Source of the DNA: Rhodoblastus sp963703385
GTDB taxonomy: Bacteria; Pseudomonadota; Alphaproteobacteria; Rhizobiales; Beijerinckiaceae
Assembly (NCBI GenBank): GCA_963703385.1
Contig: OY969816.1
Span: forward strand, 1,798,001-1,862,000
DNA length: 64,000 nt
Reading direction: 5' to 3'
Below are positions 43,162 through 52,458 of this stretch, one piece after another. Positions within the stretch are counted from its first letter, which is position 1; each line of letters opens with the position of its first letter. Below the pieces are notes generated by a model that saw only the letters and a list, made by a program, of their open reading frames with translations, was not told where the DNA came from and ran no database searches. Position numbers and translations under genes: made by a program.

Positions 43162-43952
43162 ATGAGCCGAGCCATGACCGGGACATCGAATTCCTTGCCG
43201 AGCCTTTTTCTCTCCCATGGCGCGCCGAATATCCTGCTTTACCCGAGCGGCGCCCTCGCCTTGTGGCAAAGTTTAGCTACGCGTTTGCCCCGCCCCTCGG
43301 CCGTTCTGGTCATGAGCGCGCATTTCCCCGCCGCGCAGGCGACCTTCGAGAAAGGCGACCATCCGGGCACTATCCATGATTTCGGCGGCTTCGAGCCGGA
43401 ACTTTACGACATGACTTATCCCGCTCCGGGGCGCCCGCGCTCGCCGAAAAGGCTTTCGGCCTCGCCCGCGCGGCTGGCTTTTCAGCCGCGCTGTCCCAAG
43501 GACGCGGCTATGACCATGGGACCTGGGTTCCGCTGACAGTCATGTTTCCGCAAGCCGATGTTCCAGTCGCGACTCTCTCGGTCCAGCCGCTCGAGAATGG
43601 CGCGCATCATCTGGCCCTGGGCCGCGCGCTCGCCCCCTTGCGCGACGAGGGCGTGCTGATCGTCGGCTCCGGCGGCGCGACCCATAATCTGCGCGCCTTT
43701 TTCGGCGGCGAGGACACGCCGCCCTGGGCCCGGTCCTTCAACGACTGGCTGTGCGAAAAACTCGAGGCCGGCGACGCCGACGCCGTCGCCGGCTGGGAGC
43801 AAGGCCCCGACGCCTTGCGCAACCATCCGACGCCCGAGCATTTTTTGCCCCTGCCCTTCGCCCTCGGCGCCGGCGGACCCGGCGCCAGGGGCAGGCGCCT
43901 GCATCACGCCTTCGTCGGCCCGATCAGTCTCGACGCCTATAGTTTCGGGTGA
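43162..43952 (+). CDS. DODA/LigB-type extradiol dioxygenase, apparent 1-bp frameshift
   Basis: Non-heme iron dioxygenase of the YgiD/4,5-DOPA type. The N-terminal frame has PSLFLSHGAPNILL (metal His) and VLVMSAHFPA. The C-terminal frame has VLIVGSGGATHNLRAFFGG and EHFLPLPFALGA. They are out of frame at the gggg run 43428-43431. One additional G gives DMTYPAPGAPALAEKAFGLARAAGFSAAL and joins GYDHGTWVPLTVMFP, for 263 residues, the normal family length. The missing base in a homopolymer suggests a read error. Confidence 0.85.
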
Positions 43953-44183
43953 AACGCCCGCGGCTGTTTTCATCCAGGGTCGGCGCGCTGGTGGTCAAGA
44001 TAATAGTCTTGGCGCCCCGCAGCGATGACCGCGTTCGGCGCAAAGCGGCGGTGGCCGCGGTGGTTGTCGCGGGTTTCATCATGACCCCAACCCGTCGTTC
44101 GGCGCAGGTGTCTTGCGTCGCAGGTGTCTTGCGCGAAAATTGACGGCCCAAAGCTGCCATTCGCTATTTCGAGGAGACCGTCT

Positions 44184-45011
44184 CTATTGCCGCGATGGAG
44201 GAACTGGATTCAATTCGCGGGTCACCACTTCGAAGCGCGCGAGGTTGGCGATTCCAAAAGCTGTGGAGATCGGGACGTCCGCGGCGTCGCGTCCACGCCC
44301 CATCACGATCCGGCCAGTGCGCGGTACGTTGTGACGCGCGTCGAATGTGTACCAGCGCCCGTCGAGAAACGCCTCGAACCAGGCGCTGAAATCCATCGGA
44401 CTGGGGTCGGGCGGAACGCCGATGTCGCCGAGATAGCCGGTGCAATAACGCGCCGGGACATTCATGCAGCGGCAAAGCGCAATAGCGAGATGGGCGAAGT
44501 CGCGGCACACGCCGACGCCTTCATGCATCGAATCGCTGGCGCATCGCGTCGGGCGGGCGTCAGGGTAACTGAAGCGGATTTTCGCATGAACAAAATCGCA
44601 AATCGCCTGCACGCGCCGGTAGCCGCCGGTGATCCTTCCGAAGGTCGCCCAGGCGAAATCAGCGAGTTTGTCGCTATCGCAATAGCGGCTCGAAACCAGA
44701 AACAGCAACACCTCGTCGGGGAGGCGGACGATTGGCGTCAATTCCGTGTCGGGCGGCGTCGCTTCCGGCGCGCCGGAATCCTGAATCACGAAGCGGTTGC
44801 TGAACGTGACAAGTCCGGGCGGAACTTCCAGACGCGTAACGCGATTGCCGAACAGATCGATATAGGCGCTCATGGGAAGTGGAGGATCGGAACGGATCGT
44901 GTCCGGCGAACGCAGGTCGGCCTCGCGTGAAGGATGGATGTTAAGCTGAAGCAGCATCGGCGTCTGCGCCGGGCAGTCGAATGCGATGTCAAAACCGGCC
45001 TCTATCAGCAT
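44184..45011 (-). CDS. Transglutaminase-like cysteine peptidase family protein
   Basis: 275 residues. N-terminal beta domain (IHPSREADLRSPDTIRSDP) then a transglutaminase core with Cys in SMHEGVGVCRDFAHLAIALCRCMNVPARYCTGYLGD. The position of the usual catalytic His is Ser/Ala here (MDFSAWFEAFLDGRWYTFDARHN), while the Asp of FDARHN is present. So it may not be a standard protease. It is the partner of the upstream transglutaminase gene 76 bp away. Function in alphaproteobacteria unknown. Confidence 0.85.
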   Translation of the reverse strand: MLIEAGFDIAFDCPAQTPMLLQLNIHPSREADLRSPDTIRSDPPLPMSAYIDLFGNRVTRLEVPPGLVTFSNRFVIQDSGAPEATPPDTELTPIVRLPDEVLLFLVSSRYCDSDKLADFAWATFGRITGGYRRVQAICDFVHAKIRFSYPDARPTRCASDSMHEGVGVCRDFAHLAIALCRCMNVPARYCTGYLGDIGVPPDPSPMDFSAWFEAFLDGRWYTFDARHNVPRTGRIVMGRGRDAADVPISTAFGIANLARFEVVTRELNPVPPSRQ

Positions 45012-45087
45012 TTGGCGAACTCATCTCGGCGCGGCGGAGGCCGTGCGACGGCGCCGATGCAAGTTTCGCGCAACGTTGGCGGGCCCC

Positions 45088-46017
45088 TCAGGTTCCCGCT
45101 TGCTTCAGCTCAGGACGGGGCGCAGCCAAAAACCCGCCAGGCGGAAGCTGCCGCACGTGGACGGAGACGTTCATTTCGCTTTCGATCACGGCGTCGCCAT
45201 AATAGCAGCCATGAAGTGGAATGGCCTGTTGGGCTTCGCGCGCGACGGCCACGCGAATGAGATCGCGGTTGCCGACGATGCCATTGGTCGGATCGAATTC
45301 AACCCAGCCGGAGCCGGGCAGATAAATCTGGCACCACGCATGCGTTGAACCGCCGCCGAGGTAGTGCTCTCCGGTGTCGCGGTCGGGAACGTAGAGATAA
45401 CCGGAAACGAAACGGGCGGCGAATCCCAGGGCTCGCGCCGCCTCCATCATCAAGGTCGCGAAATCGCGACAGGAACCGCGACGGCGCTCGAGCGTCTCCA
45501 GCGCGCTCTGCGTTCCTTTGGCGATGCGGCGCTCATAGTAAAACCCCTCCTTGATCGCGTAGTTCAGGGTCATCAGCAATTCAGCGGTTTCGGTCGGACG
45601 GCCCTGACGGAGGAAACGATGGACCCATCGGTCAAGCTCGCCGGATGGGTCGGGAAAATGTCGCTCGATCGAACGGGCAAGGTCCGGCATTTCGTCGCCG
45701 TCATAGGCAAAGGGATAGAAATGCGCCCGATCCTCGAGCAGGAATTCGGCTTCCTCGAATGGGGTGTGTTCGAGGGTGATGTTGTTCTCGAACCGAAGCT
45801 TTTGCGTCATGCCGGAAAAATTGGCTATGGCGACGCAATTTTCGAAGACGTCATGAATCCACCGCAGTTTCTGCGGGCGCGGATCGATATCGAGTGTCGC
45901 GTCGAGCAGCCGCTGATCATTGCTGTCGCGGGGACGCAGCATCATGCGATGTTCCCCCAGGCGAACGGGCGCGGCATAGGAATAGGTCGTGACATGATTC
46001 ACGGAAAAAACCGGCAT
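45088..46017 (-). CDS. Transglutaminase-like protein (bacterial transglutaminase N-terminal domain)
   Basis: 309 residues from ATG 46017 (TTG 46032 also in frame). An N-terminal VNHVTTYSYAAPVRLGEHRMMLRPRD domain is followed by a core with the full triad: Cys in RRGSCRDFATLMMEAARALG, His in GSTHAWCQIYLPGSGW and Asp in EFDPTNGIVG. The family includes putative proteases/amidases. Likely co-transcribed with the following transglutaminase-like gene. Confidence 0.9.
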   Translation of the reverse strand: MPVFSVNHVTTYSYAAPVRLGEHRMMLRPRDSNDQRLLDATLDIDPRPQKLRWIHDVFENCVAIANFSGMTQKLRFENNITLEHTPFEEAEFLLEDRAHFYPFAYDGDEMPDLARSIERHFPDPSGELDRWVHRFLRQGRPTETAELLMTLNYAIKEGFYYERRIAKGTQSALETLERRRGSCRDFATLMMEAARALGFAARFVSGYLYVPDRDTGEHYLGGGSTHAWCQIYLPGSGWVEFDPTNGIVGNRDLIRVAVAREAQQAIPLHGCYYGDAVIESEMNVSVHVRQLPPGGFLAAPRPELKQAGT

Positions 46018-46094
46018 GCGAGTCCAAACCAATGTTCAACGGTCGGCAGAACGTACATCGCGCGCCAAAAATTAGAAACAATACGCCTTGCGAC

Positions 46095-46856
46095 CTACGG
46101 AATCATGAAAACCTGGCCGGGATAGATCAGATTCGGATCGCGGATTTTGTTCGAATTGGCCTGGTAAACCATCGGATACAGGGCCCCATGCCCGAGCCTG
46201 TCGCGGCTGATTCGCCAAAGCGTGTCTCCTCTCACGATCGTCGCTGCGTTTTTGCTCGCGTCACCACTGGACGACGATGGCTCCGTTTGGCTGACGGCCA
46301 GGGCTGGAAGCGGCGGCTTCGCGGCGATCGAGGTCTTGCCTTGCGGCGCGACCGAAATGGTCATGACAAAACTTTCCGGCGATTGGCCGGCATGAGACGA
46401 GGACGTGCTGCGCAGCGACAATCGGTGCGTTCCTGCTTCGAGGCGCGGCGGCAACAAGACGAATTCTCCGGTCGTCGGATCGGTTGCCGTCTCGAGCAAA
46501 GTCCTGCCGCCATCGAGCAGCGCGACCTTCGCGCCCGGCTCAGCCCGGCCCGCGATCACGACGTCCCCCTTCGGCGACGCCTGAGCGACGTCGATGTGCG
46601 GCCCCGATGGCGCGCCGCGAAGTTCGGGCGGCGCGACCGAGGACGCGCCGGGGCCCGAAGCGGCGGAAGCCAGCGAGGGAGATGAAGACGGCGCTTGCTG
46701 TCCAATGTTTGAATGGCTCGCCAGAAATTCAGCCTGGCGCACGACTTCCGGCCAATGCGGCGCCAGATAGAACCACGAGACCGCTATACTCAAGGCGCAA
46801 ATGACGAGGCCGCCCGACGCGGTTATGGGCCCCCGCGCGCCCGACTTGTGCATCAT
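46095..46856 (-). CDS. LysM-domain membrane-anchored protein
   Basis: 253 residues. One N-terminal transmembrane segment (about 14-33, GGLVICALSIAVSWFYL), a Ser/Ala/Pro-rich linker, a Big-like module VVIAGRAEPGAKVALLDGGRTL, then a C-terminal LysM: IVRGDTLWRISRDRLGHGALYPMVYQANSNKIRDPNLIYPGQVFMIP. Matches the alphaproteobacterial LysM family that binds peptidoglycan. The single LysM ends the protein. Confidence 0.9.
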   Translation of the reverse strand: MMHKSGARGPITASGGLVICALSIAVSWFYLAPHWPEVVRQAEFLASHSNIGQQAPSSSPSLASAASGPGASSVAPPELRGAPSGPHIDVAQASPKGDVVIAGRAEPGAKVALLDGGRTLLETATDPTTGEFVLLPPRLEAGTHRLSLRSTSSSHAGQSPESFVMTISVAPQGKTSIAAKPPLPALAVSQTEPSSSSGDASKNAATIVRGDTLWRISRDRLGHGALYPMVYQANSNKIRDPNLIYPGQVFMIP

Positions 46857-47205
46857 CTCGCAACCGCCCGCAAAACAACACCTCTTTTAAACGCAAGAAC
46901 CGCCTGCCAAGCACTTGGTTCCCGACAAATGCCAAAAATTGTGTAAAGTCTGACCGCCGGTACCGCAAGGTTCGGACCTCATGTCGCAGTTCCTGGGCTT
47001 GGGACTCGGGTTCCCGGCCTTGTCAGCGAGGACGGCTTCACGCCGCGACGAATTTGGCCGCTTTCCGCCGCTGGGGTCATTCACGGCCGGGAGCCAGGCG
47101 TCGGATTTCGACCACGCAGAGCGTTTTCCGACCATGTCCCGGTAATATTGTCACGGTAGGATAAGTCCCGATCTTCGGCGTTTCCCCCACCCCCAGGAGC
47201 CTTTC
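46857..47205. other. Intergenic region
   Basis: About 350 bp between divergent LysM and YbjQ-type genes. It holds the two promoters; no RNA gene or strong hairpin was recognised. Confidence 0.4.
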
Positions 47206-48321
47206 ATGGCGCAGGTCACCGGACTTTCGGGCAATGAGATTTTTTGCCTGGCGATGAAGGGGTTTTCGCCCGGCGAGCTCGTCGTCGGCAACAGCGTCAA
47301 TTCCATGGGCTTTCTCGGCTCGCTCGGCGCGGGCGTCAGCAGCATTCTCGGCGGCGAGGTTCCGCAGGTCACCGAGGCGATCCACGCCGGGCGCGAGGCC
47401 GCCCTCGAACGGATGACGCGCGAGGCGGCGGAACACGGCGCGGCGGGCGTCGCCGGCGTGACCGGCGAATTGCGCGCCTTCAGCGGCAATACCGAATTCC
47501 TGTTCGTCGGCTCCTGCGTCCACAGGCAAGGCGCCAATCGCCTTTTCACCAGCGCCGGCGACGCGCAGGAGCTTTTTTGCCATATCGACGCCGGCTACGA
47601 GCCGGTCCAGCACGTCTTCGGCAATGTCGCTTATTCCATGGGCGTCGGCGGCGGCCTGCTCGGGTCGCTCAAAACCCTGGCGCGCGGCGAAATCCGCGAA
47701 TTTTCCGACGTGTTCAACCTCACCCGCCACGCCGCGCTCGACCGCGCCGCCGCGCTGGCGAAAAAGGACGGCGCCAATGCCGTGGTCGGCGTCCGCACCA
47801 TCATCGAGCGCTGGGCCGGAACCCATGAAATGCTGATGTCCGGCACGGCGGCGATCAATCGCGCGCTGCCGCCGCAGACTTTTCAGACCCCGGTGACCTC
47901 CGACCTCACCGGCTCGGAGCTTTGGGCCATGACCCGGCTCGGCTATGCGCCGGTCAAGCTGCTGATGTCCACCTCGATCTATTCGCTCGGCTTCGCCGGC
48001 GGCTTCCTCGCCGCCTTCAAAAGTTTTGTCAAAGGCGAGATCAACGAGCTGACGACGATGATCCACGACGCGCGCGAAATCGCCCTGGCGCGGATCAAGG
48101 ACGAAGCCGACGCGCTCGGCGCGCAGGATGTGGTCGGCGTCAAAACCTATATCGCCGAAATCGCCAATGGCCTGGTCGAATTTTTGGCCGTCGGCACCGC
48201 GGTCAAACAGACGCCCGGCGTGGCCTGCGCCGCCGAAACCCTGCCGACCCAGGCGATCACCGCCGACAGCGACACCTGGATCGACGGCGATTTCGGCTTT
48301 TCGCTCGACCGCAACAAATGA
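47206..48321 (+). CDS. Tandem YbjQ/UPF0145-domain protein
   Basis: 371 residues. At least two copies of the YbjQ-like fold: GSLGAGVSSILGGEVPQVTEAIHAGREAALERMTREAAEHGAAGVAGV (about 40-90) and the pair GSLKTLARGEIREFSDVFNLTRHAALDRAAALAKKDGANAVVGVRT (about 150-205), then a third, AAFKSFVKGEINELTTMIHDAREIALARIKDEADALGAQDVVGVKT (about 268-320). The family is described as heavy-metal-binding or oligomeric; function unclear. Triple repetition in one chain is less common than single-domain YbjQ. Confidence 0.85.
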   Translation: MAQVTGLSGNEIFCLAMKGFSPGELVVGNSVNSMGFLGSLGAGVSSILGGEVPQVTEAIHAGREAALERMTREAAEHGAAGVAGVTGELRAFSGNTEFLFVGSCVHRQGANRLFTSAGDAQELFCHIDAGYEPVQHVFGNVAYSMGVGGGLLGSLKTLARGEIREFSDVFNLTRHAALDRAAALAKKDGANAVVGVRTIIERWAGTHEMLMSGTAAINRALPPQTFQTPVTSDLTGSELWAMTRLGYAPVKLLMSTSIYSLGFAGGFLAAFKSFVKGEINELTTMIHDAREIALARIKDEADALGAQDVVGVKTYIAEIANGLVEFLAVGTAVKQTPGVACAAETLPTQAITADSDTWIDGDFGFSLDRNK

Positions 48322-48372
48322 GGCGGGAAAGCTGTCGGAAAGGGAACTTAGCCCGCGTTTCCCGAAAACAAA

Positions 48373-50103
48373 TCAATTCCCTGAACTCGCCGTCGACGTC
48401 CCCGGTTTGGGCAAATCTTTTTCATCTGGCGAATGCGTCATCGTCTTGAAGCGCGCGATCGCCGTCCGGGTGTTGAAGAACATCCGGTCGCGCCCGAGTT
48501 GTTGGTCAAGGCCGGAACGCCGCGCCATCGCCAGCGCGTCGGGATTGAGACCGGCGAGCCAGACGACCACCCCTCGCTCCATCGCGCGCTGGTCCCGCTC
48601 GATCATCATCTGCAATGCGGAGAACTCGATATCGGGAACGCGACTCATGTCCAGGACCATGACCCGCGGCTGATATTCGGCCAGCAAGGCCGCGATCTGA
48701 TCCGCGACATTCTGGGCGTTGAGGAAGAAAAGGCGGCCCTCGGGCCGAACGATCAGCAGGCCTTCGATGGTTTCGTCGTCGGGGTGGTCCGGCGACAGGG
48801 GACGCAGGACGTCGGCGCCGCGCTTGTGACCGATGACCGAAACGCGAGGCCGCGCGGTCTGGCTGCCGAGGCCGATCAACGACAGGATGATGGCGACGAG
48901 GATTCCCTTGAGCGTGCCGAAGGTCAGAACGCCGAACGCCGCGGCCACCGCCCACCAGAACTCCATGTTGCGCACGCGACGGATGGCGACGAATTCAGGC
49001 AACTGGATCAGGCTGGCCGAATAGACGATGACAATGGCCGCCAATGTCGCGTTCGGCAGAAGTCCGAGCAGCGGCGCCAGCGCCAGCATGGTCGCGAGCG
49101 CGGCCGCGGCGCAGACCAGAGAGGCTTTTTGCGAACGTCCGCCCGCCGAAAAGACCACGCCGGTCTGGGACGTCCCGCCGCCGGCCGCCATGGCGCCGAA
49201 GAAGGCGCCGGCCAGATTGGCGGCGCCGGTCGCGACCAGTTCCCGATTGGCGTCGATCGGCGGATCGCCGGGACGCGCGAAGGCGCGCGCGGCCGCGATG
49301 CTTTCGGTAAAGCTCATCAGGGCCACGCCAAGCGCCCCCGGCGCGAGATCGCGAACCATGGCGAGGTCGGGCAGGGTCAGGGGCGGGAGGCCCTGCGGAA
49401 TGTGGCCGACCGTCGCGACGCCATGCGCGGCGAGGCCGAGGAGCCATGACGCCAGGACCGCGCCGGCAACCGCCGCCAGCGGCGCCGGCGAATGGGGGCG
49501 GAATTTTTCCATGCCGACCAGGAACAACAGCGTCGCCGCGCCGATCGCCAGCGTCGTCGCCGACGTTTGCGGAATGTGATGGATGAGAGACGCCAGGTCG
49601 GAGAAAAAGGCTTGCCGGGCGAGATGAACGCCCAGCAGTTTCGGCGCCTGGTCGAGCAGGATGACCAGGCCGATGCCCGCCTTGAATCCGGTGAGCACAG
49701 GGCTTGAGATGAAATTCGCGACAAAGCCCAGCCGCAGCAGACGGGCGACGATCAGAGCAACGCCGACGAGCGCCGTGAGAGTCGCGGTGGCGGCGGCCAA
49801 TTTCGCAGCATCGCCGTCGGGGACGGCGTCGCCGAGTTCCGCGCCGACGAGAATGGCCAGGGTTGTCGTGGAACTGACGCTCAGAACCCGGGACGAGCCA
49901 AGGAGGCCATAAAGCAGTCCGGGGACGAAGGCCGTGTAGAGCCCGACCGCCGGAGGCAGCCCCGCGACCGTCGCATAGGCCATCGCCTTGGGAAGGACGA
50001 CCGCCGCCGCCGTCAGTCCGGCCACCAGGTCGAAGCGGAAATCGCTTCCCCGCAACGTTTCCCCCCTTTGGGCTTCGGGAGCGGGCCGATGGGACGCGGT
50101 CAT
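48373..50103 (-). CDS. SulP-family anion transporter with STAS domain
   Basis: 576 residues. Membrane domain with the SulP start LVAGLTAAAVVLPKAMAYATVAGLPPAVGLYTAFVP and SRVLSVSSTTTLAILVG, about 11-14 hydrophobic segments to residue ~420. A C-terminal STAS domain follows (GLLIVRPEGRLFFLNAQNV... VMVLDMSRVPDIEFSALQMMIERDQRAMERG). Substrate could be sulfate, bicarbonate or a dicarboxylate. Neighbouring genes give no clue. Confidence 0.92.
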   Translation of the reverse strand: MTASHRPAPEAQRGETLRGSDFRFDLVAGLTAAAVVLPKAMAYATVAGLPPAVGLYTAFVPGLLYGLLGSSRVLSVSSTTTLAILVGAELGDAVPDGDAAKLAAATATLTALVGVALIVARLLRLGFVANFISSPVLTGFKAGIGLVILLDQAPKLLGVHLARQAFFSDLASLIHHIPQTSATTLAIGAATLLFLVGMEKFRPHSPAPLAAVAGAVLASWLLGLAAHGVATVGHIPQGLPPLTLPDLAMVRDLAPGALGVALMSFTESIAAARAFARPGDPPIDANRELVATGAANLAGAFFGAMAAGGGTSQTGVVFSAGGRSQKASLVCAAAALATMLALAPLLGLLPNATLAAIVIVYSASLIQLPEFVAIRRVRNMEFWWAVAAAFGVLTFGTLKGILVAIILSLIGLGSQTARPRVSVIGHKRGADVLRPLSPDHPDDETIEGLLIVRPEGRLFFLNAQNVADQIAALLAEYQPRVMVLDMSRVPDIEFSALQMMIERDQRAMERGVVVWLAGLNPDALAMARRSGLDQQLGRDRMFFNTRTAIARFKTMTHSPDEKDLPKPGTSTASSGN

Positions 50104-50194
50104 GCGAGAGTCCCGAAAAAGACGCCAGTGGCTGGGCCAACCAGATTAAACCGGAAATGAAGGTCGCTCAAATCGAAGTGACGCAGCAGAACAA

Positions 50195-50536
50195 CTATTC
50201 GTCCTGGGCGTTCGCGGTTTCCTCCAGAGCGCGAACGGCGACCGCCGCGATGAGGCCCATGACGACGACGCCGTCCAGGGCGATCGCCACCGCGGCAAGT
50301 CGCGAAAGGAAGTGTTTGGGAACAAAGTCGCCATAACCGATCGTAAGTCCGGTTATGAAGGTGAAATAGATCGAATCTCCGAGCGACCAATGTTCGATGA
50401 AGCCGGCGAAAACGCCCAAAGCGATCTGGATCAGCACGAGAGCGAAAATGATCGGCGAAATGATCTGTAATTTCCGCCAGAAAAAGATGCGGAAGCGCCG
50501 CCTCACCAAGGCGTTGCCGGACTTCGTCCGTGACAT
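50195..50536 (-). CDS. Two-helix potassium-channel-type protein
   Basis: 113 residues from ATG 50536. TM1 (about 26-45, ISPIIFALVLIQIALGVFAGF), a pore loop with selectivity filter FTFITGLTIGYGDFVP (about 63-76), and TM2 (AAVAIALDGVVVMGLIAAVAVRAL). This is the minimal KcsA-like ion-channel unit with TIGYGD. No regulatory RCK domain. A tetramer is expected. It lies just upstream of the SulP gene. Confidence 0.9.
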   Translation of the reverse strand: MSRTKSGNALVRRRFRIFFWRKLQIISPIIFALVLIQIALGVFAGFIEHWSLGDSIYFTFITGLTIGYGDFVPKHFLSRLAAVAIALDGVVVMGLIAAVAVRALEETANAQDE

Positions 50537-50722
50537 TGCGGCCTCCGGAAAAAGGCGTCGCCCGGATGGGCGTTGCGCCGGGAAGATACTGGCTCGCGCC
50601 GAGGAAAAGCAGGGGTTGAGCTTGGCTGTCGATCGGCGCAAGATTACAGTCCGAGAAGCCGGGTGAAAAGCGCGACGTCCGGACGAATGATCGTCTGACG
50701 TGTGGGGGCGAGGTGAGCGACA

Positions 50723-52373
50723 ATGAACCAGAGAAGCCTTCGGAAATTGGCGAACAGGCTGCTGAGCAGCGCCGCTTGTCTCCTGATCGGGCTGACGCCC
50801 GAATTCCGCCTTCGCGGTGGACGCCCCCGCCGCGGCAAGCCCGCCGCCCGCAACGGCCCAACCGGCGGCGGAAGCTCCCGCGCCGGCGGCGACGCCAACG
50901 CCCGCGCCCGCGCCCGCGCCGAAATACACCCAGGCGCAGCTCGAACAAATGCTGGCGCCGATCGCGCTCTATCCCGACGCCCTTCTCGCCCAGATCCTGC
51001 CGGCCTCGGCCTATCCGCTCGAAATCGTCCTGGCCGCGCGATGGCTGGACGCCAACGCCGCGGCCGTCGCCAAGCAGGATTTTTCAGGGGTGGACGCCCA
51101 GAACTGGGACCCGTCGGTCAAGGCGCTGGCGCGTTTCCCGGAAGTCATCAAGAAACTCAACGCCGACCTCGACTGGACGACCAGCCTCGGCGCGGCGACC
51201 GTCAACCAGCCCCAGGACGTCGCCAACGCCATTCAGACCCTTCGCGTCCAGGCCATGAAGGCGGGCGCCCTCGCGACGACGAAGCAGCAGACGGTTTCCA
51301 GGCGGACGCAGGACGGGCGGGAGGTCGTGATCATCGAGTCGGCCGACCCCAATGTCATCTACGCGCCGAGCTATAATCCTGCCGGCATTTACGGCTGGCC
51401 CGGCTATGACCCGGCGGTCGCCGTGGCCACCGGCCTGCTGGTTTTCGGCGCCGGCGTCGCGATCGGCTCGCTGTGGCGAGGGAATTACTGGAACTGGGGC
51501 ACGGGCGCGTTCTACCGGCCGGTCTGGCCCGGTTATTCGGCCTGGCGCCCGCCTTATGCGGGCTGGCGCCCTGGAGCGCCCATCCCGCCAGGAACTATCG
51601 GAAACGGCATCGCCAACCGCCCCTGGGCGCCTGACGCCGGCCGCTACCGTCCCGGCGGAATCGGCGGCGTCGGACGGCCTGGCGGCATTGGCGGCGTTGG
51701 AGGCGTCGGGGGCGTAGGCGGCGTCGGCCGTCCCGGCGGCATTGGCGGTCCTGGTGGAATCGGCGGCGTCGGCGGCGCTGGCGGCGTCGGCGGCGCTGGG
51801 CGGCCAGGGGGAATTGGCGGCCCCGGAGGCATTGGGGGCGGCGCCGGCGCCGGAGTCGGCAAGCCAGGCGGCCCGTCGGCCGCCGCGCGTCCGTCCAAGC
51901 GGCCTGCCGGTCGCGCGAAGGCGCGGCCAGCGGCCCGTCCTCGGGCGGGCGCGCGCCCGGCGGTCCATCGCGGCGGAATAGGGGCCGCGGGGGCCCGCGG
52001 GGGCGGAATGAGGGCCGGCGGAATGAGAGGCGGCCATCGCGGCGGAATGAGAGGCGGACATCGCGGCGGCGGACGCGGCGGCGGACGCGGCGGGCGGCGT
52101 TCCGACCTCAGGCTGAAACACGACATCACTTTTCTGGGCGCCATGCCCAATGGCCTCGGCCTTTATCGTTTCGTCTACAACGGCGGCCGCAAAGCCTTTG
52201 TCGGCGTCATTGCGCAGGAAGTGAAGGCTGTGATGCCTGACGCCGTCTTCCGCGCGAAAGACGGTTACCTTCGGGTCGAATACGACAAGGTCGGCGTAAA
52301 ATTCCAAAGCTACGACGCGTGGGAGGCTTCGGGCGGCCGCATCCCCGGCGCGTCGCCGACGACGATCCATTGA
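50723..52373 (+). CDS. DUF3300 protein with Gly-rich and S74-like C-terminal domains, apparent 1-bp frameshift
   Basis: From ATG 50723 a signal peptide reads MNQRSLRKLANRLLSS..CLLIGLTPEF. Removing one C at 50805-50806 continues it as AFAVDAPAAASPPP into the long frame, giving 549 residues. DUF3300 spans about 65-240 (YTQAQLEQMLAPIALYPDALLAQILPASAYPLEIVLAARWL). A Gly-rich GGIGGVGGVGG repeat and an RGG/RGH basic stretch follow. The C-terminus (RSDLRLKHDITFLGAMPNGLGLYRFVYNG...FVGVIAQEVKAVMPDAV) resembles the intramolecular-chaperone S74 domain of phage tail proteins. Likely a secreted or envelope protein. Confidence 0.82.
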
Positions 52374-52458
52374 TCCGCTCGCCGGGCGAAATTTTCGCCG
52401 CCGTCGCGCTTTTTTGGCGGCGGCGATGGAACGCGCCAATCTGACGAGGGGGCGCCCA

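Noticed and set aside
47077..48066. 329-residue minus-strand frame over the YbjQ gene
   Set aside because: Antisense shadow of a gene with clear family motifs.
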